This document shows positions 59,375 to 64,000 of a stretch of 64,000 bases of DNA, piece by piece. A model generated the notes under the pieces. The model was not told where the DNA came from. It was given only the letters and a program-made list of their open reading frames with translations, and did no database searches. The DNA comes from Clostridium sp. AM22-11AC (lineage in GTDB: Bacteria; Bacillota; Clostridia; Lachnospirales; Lachnospiraceae), in NCBI RefSeq assembly GCF_003473545.1, contig NZ_QUCM01000007.1, positions 60,322 to 124,321 of the forward strand, written 5' to 3'. Position 1 is the first letter of the stretch. Every line of letters begins with the position of its first letter. Position numbers and translations under genes: made by a program.

Positions 59375-60757
59375 ATGAGAAAACAGACAACATTCCTGGC
59401 TGTATTATCCACTGCAGTATTTACTGCATCCATGGCTTTTCCGGCATATGCAAAAGCAGCCGGATGGACGGAAGAAAACGGAAACTGGTATTACTACGAC
59501 TCCTACGGAGATCCCCTTACAGATACATGGAAGAAATCCGGAAATGACTGGTATTACTTAAACGCTGACGGCGTTCGCGCTTATTCCGAACAGATCGACG
59601 AATACTATGTAAACGAAGAAGGAAAACGTGTCACCTACCAGTGGGTCACTATGGACAACGAAGATTACTGGTCCGAAGATGACGCTCCTGAATTCCTTCA
59701 TTACTATTATGGAAAAGATGGCAAAGCCTTAACTTCCACCTGGGCTTCCATTGACGGAAACTGGTACTACTTCAACGAAGACAGCATCATGGAGACCGGC
59801 TCCATCCAGGTAGACGGCTATAACTATTATCTTGGCGAAGACGGAAGCAGAAAGACCGGCTGGGTCCTTTTAGAAGAAGAAACAGATGATCCGGAAGATT
59901 TGAATGCCTGGTATTATTTTGACTCCAACGGACGCCGGATCGAAAATGAGATCGACAAAAAGATCGACGGTTCCTACTATACCTTTGAGGAAGGAAAAAT
60001 GCAGACTGGCTGGTACAAGCTTCCTGTAACCACTGAGAACACTGCTGCATCCGACAATACTCAGGCAGAAGACTCTGCAGAAACTGCAACTGCTTCCCAG
60101 GCAACTGCCGCAGATCAGGAAGATAACTCTGTATCCCTTCCAACGATCTCCGGCTATAAATACTATGATGAAGACGGAAAACGTGCTTCCGGCTGGCGTA
60201 CCATTGAAGGCGTGGAAAATATCAGCGAAGACGGTGAATATTTCCGTTTCTACTTCAAGAACGGTGCTCCTTACTACGGAAAAGAGGACCTGGAGATCTT
60301 CACCATTGACTCCAAAAAATATGCCTTCAACACAGCAGGTGAGATGCAGACCGGCAAGCAGTCCATCAAGCTCTCTGACGGTACAGCTGCCAATTACTAC
60401 TTTGACGAAGAAGGTATTATGAAAACCGGGAAACAGACCATTTATGATGAGGACCTTGGGGAGACCCAGAACTGGCTCTTCCACGCAGAAGGCAGTAAAA
60501 AAGGACAGGGCTACCATGGCATCAAAGATAACACCCTGTATGTAAATGGCCTTCGCCAGGAAGCAGACAAAGATTTACGTTTTGCCCCTGTTTCCTTAGA
60601 CGATACACGCTATCTGGTAAATGTAAACGGTGCTGTACAGAAGGCAGGTTCCACCTCCAAGTCTGCTTCCAGACCGGAACTTGGCAGCGGATACAAAGAT
60701 TTTAAAGACGAAAACGATATGATCTGGACTGTAAACACAGAAGGCATCATCCAGTAA
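59375..60757 (+). CDS. secreted cell-wall-binding-repeat protein (CBP 3)
   Basis: A 460-aa protein with a signal peptide at 1-26 (VFTASMAFPAYA) followed by choline/glucan-binding-type repeats (NGNWYYYDSYGDPLTDTW, GNDWYYLNADGV, DGNWYYFNEDSIMETGS). A Thr/Ala/Asp-rich low-complexity linker at about 225-255 (TTENTAASDNTQAEDSAETA) splits the repeat region in two. Acidic throughout; no catalytic domain or sortase motif. It is divergent from the glycan operon, so a structural partner of that glycan is conceivable. Confidence 0.85.
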   Translation: MRKQTTFLAVLSTAVFTASMAFPAYAKAAGWTEENGNWYYYDSYGDPLTDTWKKSGNDWYYLNADGVRAYSEQIDEYYVNEEGKRVTYQWVTMDNEDYWSEDDAPEFLHYYYGKDGKALTSTWASIDGNWYYFNEDSIMETGSIQVDGYNYYLGEDGSRKTGWVLLEEETDDPEDLNAWYYFDSNGRRIENEIDKKIDGSYYTFEEGKMQTGWYKLPVTTENTAASDNTQAEDSAETATASQATAADQEDNSVSLPTISGYKYYDEDGKRASGWRTIEGVENISEDGEYFRFYFKNGAPYYGKEDLEIFTIDSKKYAFNTAGEMQTGKQSIKLSDGTAANYYFDEEGIMKTGKQTIYDEDLGETQNWLFHAEGSKKGQGYHGIKDNTLYVNGLRQEADKDLRFAPVSLDDTRYLVNVNGAVQKAGSTSKSASRPELGSGYKDFKDENDMIWTVNTEGIIQ

Positions 60758-60773
60758 GATCATCCCCAAAAAC

Positions 60774-60817
60774 GGCGCTCCTTCCCCATCCGTTCACAAA
60801 AAGGAGCGCCCTTTTTT
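60774..60817 (+). terminator. terminator of CBP 3
   Basis: GGCGCTCCTT pairs with AAGGAGCGCC around a 17-nt loop and is followed by CTTTTTTG, 17 nt after the stop codon. Confidence 0.9.
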
Positions 60818-60937
60818 GTGCATTTTGCCGAATTTCTGATTTTTTTAAAAACAGGCGGTATATTTTGGAGATTTTCGCGTTATTTATAATGTAAAGTATT
60901 TTTCAACAATCATTCTACATAAAAAGGGGGATTTGTG

Positions 60938-61375
60938 ATGAGAGAACTCGCCGTTTTTTACTGTCCAAAATGCGGATACTATGCTTACTATCAGACTTCG
61001 CGCCATCCACAGTGTCCCAGATGCTGCCATCCGGATGTAATGCATATGGCGCGTATGTATTACAAAGAATTTATGGATATGGGATGTCGTGAGCGGGATG
61101 ACTACCTGGCTCAGGAGATCATGAAGGACAACCCTTCTTTCTTAAAACGGATCAATGCTCCTCACAAGCGTTTCAACAGCCGTGAGATTATTGCAGAAAT
61201 GAATATCGAGATCATGCGTCTGGACACAGAAAACAAGATCTTAAGCGACACTGTGAAATGGATGCACGACACCATCTGGGAGATGATCCGTGAACAGAAG
61301 GGTTATACCGACCAAAGTGCCGCCCAGATCGTAAACAATCTGCAGGATGACAAATCCACCCATACAGACCATTAG
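60938..61375 (+). CDS. zinc-ribbon protein with coiled C-terminus, unknown
   Basis: A 145-aa protein starting MRELAVFYCPKCGYYAYYQT. Two cysteine pairs (CPKCG and CPRCC, residues about 9-30) form a likely zinc ribbon. The C-terminal half is helical and probably coiled (IIAEMNIEIMRLDTENKILS). AAGGGGG precedes the ATG by 7 nt, and a TATAAT lies at 60885-60890. I do not recognise the family. It may bind nucleic acid or protein. Confidence 0.7.
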   Translation: MRELAVFYCPKCGYYAYYQTSRHPQCPRCCHPDVMHMARMYYKEFMDMGCRERDDYLAQEIMKDNPSFLKRINAPHKRFNSREIIAEMNIEIMRLDTENKILSDTVKWMHDTIWEMIREQKGYTDQSAAQIVNNLQDDKSTHTDH

Positions 61376-61409
61376 GAAAAATACATGAAAACGATTTTTA
61401 CACCGATGA

Positions 61410-62246
61410 TCACTGATCATCTAATTTTAATAAGCCTCCCGGATCATCTGTGATCATATCATCTACCTGAGCGCTTTCACACTTGCGCAGGGAGTACAGA
61501 TCATTGACTGTCCAGGCTGTAACCTTCTTTCCCAGGCTGTGGATCTGATCCACCCGTTCTTTCTGGATCAGCTCAATACTGAGCATAAACTGATCTGCAG
61601 CCGGATATTGGCTGAAATCTTCTATATCTTTTGACCGGATATATCCAGTCTTGAGGTATGGTTCTACGGCTTTTACCTTTTCCAACACACTATAGCAGAA
61701 CGATGTGATCATACACTGGTCTGTCATTCCCTTATCCCGGATCAGCTGTATGACGCGTTCTGTAAAATCACTGCTTTCCGTTCCGTCCTCTTTTATTTCA
61801 ATATTCAGTTTTATCCTGCCTTTGCAGGTATCCAGCGTTTCCTCCAGAGTCGGGATCTTTACATTATTATATCCTGGTCCCATACTGGCGGCAGGATGAA
61901 GTTTTTTGATCTCTTCCAGAGTCATTTCCCGGATTGTTCCATCCTGTCCCATGAGACGCTTTAAACTGCTGTCATGAAATACCACCGGAACATTATCGCT
62001 GGTCTCCTTTACATCCAGTTCGATCCAGTCTGCCCCGCTTTCTATGGCCTTTTCAAAAGCAGGGAGCGTATTTTCCAGTGCTTTTACGGAATCACCTCTG
62101 TGGGCTGTGATCTCTACTTTTTGACTCCAGGCTGCATCTAAAGCAAAAACAGGCGCCGCCTGCCCCAGGCAAATACAGGCAGCCATGAGAAATACAACGC
62201 CTCCCCTGACTGCCTCTTTTTTTCTTTTTTTTATTTTCAAAATCAT
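61410..62246 (-). CDS. secreted glycerophosphodiester phosphodiesterase
   Basis: A 278-aa protein starting MILKIKKRKKEAVRGG, with AGGAAGTG 6 nt upstream. The signal peptide ends near PVFALDAA. The GDPD domain starts with TAHRGDSVKALENTLPAFEK (catalytic His and Arg), then DWIELDVKETSDNVPVVFHD and LNIEIKED (metal-binding Glu/Asp and second His), and ends with KKVTAWTVNDL. It hydrolyses glycerophosphodiesters such as deacylated lipids or teichoic acid fragments. The 34-bp gap to the convergent gene contains a GATGATCactGATCATC stem. Confidence 0.92.
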   Translation of the reverse strand: MILKIKKRKKEAVRGGVVFLMAACICLGQAAPVFALDAAWSQKVEITAHRGDSVKALENTLPAFEKAIESGADWIELDVKETSDNVPVVFHDSSLKRLMGQDGTIREMTLEEIKKLHPAASMGPGYNNVKIPTLEETLDTCKGRIKLNIEIKEDGTESSDFTERVIQLIRDKGMTDQCMITSFCYSVLEKVKAVEPYLKTGYIRSKDIEDFSQYPAADQFMLSIELIQKERVDQIHSLGKKVTAWTVNDLYSLRKCESAQVDDMITDDPGGLLKLDDQ

Positions 62247-62275
62247 AAATATCACTTCCTGAAACAAATTTTCAC

Positions 62276-62304
62276 TTGAAATGTCTCCTCTGGTGGCATA
62301 TCAT
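62276..62304 (+). promoter_or_regulatory. sigma-A promoter of the 104-aa protein gene
   Basis: TTGAAA (62276-62281), 17-nt spacer, TATCAT (62299-62304). The same 74-bp gap must hold the divergent promoter of the GDPD gene; on the minus strand TTGTAA-16-TATGAT overlaps it. Confidence 0.65.
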
Positions 62305-62341
62305 AGTACATAAAGCCACATTTACAAAAGAGGAGTAAAAA

Positions 62342-62656
62342 ATGAGTATCAACGAATTGCTTAACGATTTAAAAGAAACCTATTCTTTTTCAAGTGTAAC
62401 CTGCTCACAGAAACCAGGCGATGCTATGACTGACTTCGTATTCTACCTGACTCAGGATCAGATCACAAAAGTCATCGAAAAAGCCAGCCGCTTAAATTCC
62501 ATCGTGGAATCCTGTGCAAACATGATCAGCATCTGCGAACCGGAATTAAAAGATACTTTAATGGCAACCACCCTTCGCTGTGTAGGAGCAAACGAACTTC
62601 ACATCCGCACCTGCGATTCCATGATCAAAATGCTGATCCAGTCTTTATTCGACTGA
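62342..62656 (+). CDS. 104-aa soluble protein, unknown
   Basis: MSINELLNDLKETYSFSSVT and so on, preceded by AGAGGAG at 7 nt. It is helical, with four cysteines spread along the chain (CSQKPGD, ESCANMISICEPEL, LRCVGANELHIRTC). No signal peptide or membrane helix. I do not recognise the family. It stands alone behind its own promoter. Confidence 0.7.
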   Translation: MSINELLNDLKETYSFSSVTCSQKPGDAMTDFVFYLTQDQITKVIEKASRLNSIVESCANMISICEPELKDTLMATTLRCVGANELHIRTCDSMIKMLIQSLFD

Positions 62657-62725
62657 TAGTATAGCACGTATTTTTCTAAAAATACGCATCTTAAAAAAGC
62701 TTTCATAAAACTGTAAATATTTTTT

Positions 62726-62754
62726 TAGACATCCCCTTTCAAATAAGGTACAAT
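62726..62754 (+). promoter_or_regulatory. sigma-A promoter of CBP 4
   Basis: TAGACA (62726-62731), 17-nt spacer, TACAAT (62749-62754), about 50 nt before the GAAAGGGGAT ribosome-binding site. Confidence 0.75.
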
Positions 62755-62811
62755 ATAGGTATAACAATTACACAGATCAGTTATATCACGTATCGGAAAG
62801 GGGATCTTTTT

Positions 62812-63741
62812 ATGCAGAAAAAACATTTTCGTATTCTTGTCGCCGCAGCCTGCCTATGTGCAGGACTATCATTTTCCGCCTATGGAGAAGAAACCATTTC
62901 CTCTGTACCTCTCTCATTTTCCTGGGATGGGGCACCAAAAGGCGGGGAGGCTGTTGGAACGCTTACTGCCACCACTACCAGCCAGTCTTTTATTGTAGAA
63001 GGCAGTGAATATCTGAAAGACGATGACACCTGGGATTATGGGGAATGGCCCTGCGCTGAAATTGAACTTTCCGCTGCTGAAGGTTATCGTTTCTCCACTC
63101 CAAACCGACGTACCTTCTCTCTGTCCGGCTGCAATGTCCAGTATAAAAGCTCAGAGATTGACAGCGACGGAAGCACACTGATCCTTCAGGTTTATTTATC
63201 CCGCATCGGCGGCCAGCTCCCTAAGATCACAGATCTGTCCTGGAGCGGAAAAAATGCCGTATGGGACAATATCGAAGGATGTGACGGCTATGAAGTCTGC
63301 CTGAAAAAAGACGGAAAAACCCTTGTAACTGTCACCTCCAAAGGAACCTCCTATGATTTTTCCGACTATATCAACAATGCCGGCTCCTATGTCTTTACGG
63401 TCCGCGCCGTAAGCACCTACGGCAGCCAGAACAGCAGCTGGTCTGCCGGTTCAGAGCCTTACATCCTTTCTGTAGAGGACGCATGGTACAGCGACAATGG
63501 AAACTGGAAAAAAACTGGAAATAAATGGCGTTTTGTATACAAAGATGAGTCCTACCCTGCCTGCAGCTGGCGGGAGATCAACGAAAAATGGTATTACTTT
63601 GACGGAAACGGCTATATGGTAACCAGCTGCTACGTCAAAGCACTTGGCGAAAACCTGTACTACTGGATCAGCGAAGATGGTGTATGGGATGAAAATGAAA
63701 CCACCGCAACACCAAACCGGGCAAAGTATCTGGTTTATTGA
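62812..63741 (+). CDS. secreted protein with FN3-like and wall-binding repeats (CBP 4)
   Basis: A 309-aa protein. Signal peptide at 1-25 (AAACLCAGLSFSAYG), an N-terminal beta-rich domain (about 30-140), a fibronectin-III-like module (about 145-225, with LSWSGKNAVWDNIEGCDGYE and GSYVFTVRAVSTYGS), then about three choline/glucan-binding-type repeats (NGNWKKTGNKWRFVY, NEKWYYFDGNGYMVTS). The domain order matches the protein at 14844-16112, so the two are paralogues. Confidence 0.85.
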   Translation: MQKKHFRILVAAACLCAGLSFSAYGEETISSVPLSFSWDGAPKGGEAVGTLTATTTSQSFIVEGSEYLKDDDTWDYGEWPCAEIELSAAEGYRFSTPNRRTFSLSGCNVQYKSSEIDSDGSTLILQVYLSRIGGQLPKITDLSWSGKNAVWDNIEGCDGYEVCLKKDGKTLVTVTSKGTSYDFSDYINNAGSYVFTVRAVSTYGSQNSSWSAGSEPYILSVEDAWYSDNGNWKKTGNKWRFVYKDESYPACSWREINEKWYYFDGNGYMVTSCYVKALGENLYYWISEDGVWDENETTATPNRAKYLVY

Positions 63742-63810
63742 CCTGTTGTTATTTTGTAAAATCCAGGTGGATCTGGTATCTGATCCGGTCAATATCTTAT
63801 ACTTTTGAAA

Positions 63811-63852
63811 AAGCAGCCGCCAAGGAATATATGTTCCTTAGTGGCTGCTTTT
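63811..63852. terminator. bidirectional terminator at the CBP 4 / small-RNA junction
   Basis: GCAGCCgcCAAGGAA pairs with TTCCTTAGtGGCTGC around a 6-nt loop, with T-runs on both sides. On the plus strand it ends CBP 4; on the minus strand it ends the candidate small RNA. Confidence 0.88.
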
Positions 63853-63951
63853 CCTAAGAGACCGTTTCAAGTTTTGTGTAAACGTTAAAAACTGATATAA
63901 GATTTGTGAATAGTTACAATGGGCAGAGCCGATTTTCCGGATTCTGCCCAT
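63811..63951 (-). ncRNA. candidate small RNA, about 140 nt
   Basis: It runs from a strong minus-strand promoter (63985-63958) to the strong terminator at 63852-63811. The 5' end folds into ATGGGCAGA..CGG with CCG..TCTGCCCAT. A 37-codon frame begins at the predicted transcript start without a ribosome-binding site, so coding is doubtful. No known RNA family recognised. Confidence 0.5.
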
Positions 63952-63957
63952 ATCTGC

Positions 63958-64000
63958 ATTATACAGTAGTTTTTAGGCATGTCAATAAAACCTGCCTAAA
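63958..64000 (-). promoter_or_regulatory. strong promoter overlapped by an operator-like palindrome
   Basis: TTGACA (63985-63980), 16-nt spacer, TATAAT (63963-63958) on the minus strand. A perfect inverted repeat TTTAGGCA-N13-TGCCTAAA (64000-63972) spans the -35 box, a typical place for a repressor or two-component regulator. The palindrome reaches the last base of the window. Confidence 0.65.

Noticed and set aside
59230-59547. A 105-codon plus-strand frame starting before CBP 3.
   Set aside because: Out of frame with the signal-peptide protein and without a ribosome-binding site.
59870-60517. A 215-codon minus-strand frame opposite CBP 3.
   Set aside because: It is an antisense shadow created by the repeat-rich codon pattern of the wall-binding protein.
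63860-63900. The terminus of an IS256-like insertion sequence.
   Set aside because: A resembling motif exists, but no transposase or second inverted repeat is in the window, and the promoter-terminator reading explains the segment better.
1-64000. CRISPR array, rRNA or tRNA genes.
   Set aside because: No regularly spaced repeats with unique spacers and no rRNA or tRNA sequences were recognised on either strand.

Overview
The window looks like chromosome of a Clostridium cluster XIVa / Lachnospiraceae-type Firmicute. The reasons are a Clostridia-type S10-spc-alpha ribosomal cluster with zinc-type S14 and an unusually long L17, the SCIFF peptide with its radical-SAM maturase beside tgt and yajC, a Csp-like subtilase, several secreted proteins with choline/glucan-type cell-wall-binding repeats, and a Tn1549-like conjugative element. 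Species cannot be fixed from this sequence alone.

Layout. (1) 1 to about 10.18 kb: one end of an integrative conjugative element of Tn1549/CTn type, visibly richer in G+C than the rest and transcribed leftward: BRO-type antirepressor, small ORF, RepA-like initiator, DnaC-like ATPase, small ORF, ParB, two accessory proteins, PcfB, TraG/VirD4 coupling protein, Maff2 protein, a 32-aa ORF, VirB6-like protein, PrgI and a VirB4 ATPase cut by the window edge. The element abuts the 3' side of rpsI. (2) 10.2-14.7 kb: rplM-rpsI behind a structured leader, then truA and the ECF transporter module ecfT-ecfA2-ecfA1. (3) 14.8-16.1 kb: a secreted wall-binding-repeat protein gene placed between rplQ and ecfA1. 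(4) 16.3-32.5 kb: the ribosomal cluster, transcribed leftward from rpsJ to rplQ, including secY, adk, map, infA and rpoA, with an internal promoter before rpmJ. (5) 33-46.4 kb: a second wall-binding protein, an RlmK-like methyltransferase, two subtilases, a HAD hydrolase, yajC-tgt-scfB-scfA, a TIGR04086-type membrane protein, lspA, and an htrA-clpX pair. (6) 46.5-59.1 kb: a leftward surface-glycan operon: TPP-dependent enzyme, two SDR sugar reductases/epimerases flanking a C-methyltransferase, three GT2 glycosyltransferases, an initiating undecaprenyl-phosphate sugar phosphotransferase and an LCP ligase. (7) 59.2-64 kb: two more wall-binding-repeat proteins, two unknown small proteins, a glycerophosphodiesterase-like secreted protein and, at the right edge, a promoter-terminator pair that looks like a small RNA gene.

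How it fits together. Regions 3, 5, 6 and 7 are rich in cell-envelope functions. The glycan operon plausibly makes a lipid-linked oligosaccharide bearing a branched or methylated deoxysugar, which the LCP protein would attach to peptidoglycan. The four wall-binding-repeat proteins are candidate surface partners, but no sequence evidence links them to this glycan. No flippase or polymerase is in the window.

The strongest candidates for undescribed biology are the self-contained glycan cassette, a recurring TTACATAG-stem hairpin in the element, 15-bp iteron-like repeats inside the RepA-like gene, large palindromic spacers at 25.0-25.2 kb and 36.66-36.77 kb, and the operator-promoter-terminator unit at the right edge. 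All work was by reading; no database search was run.
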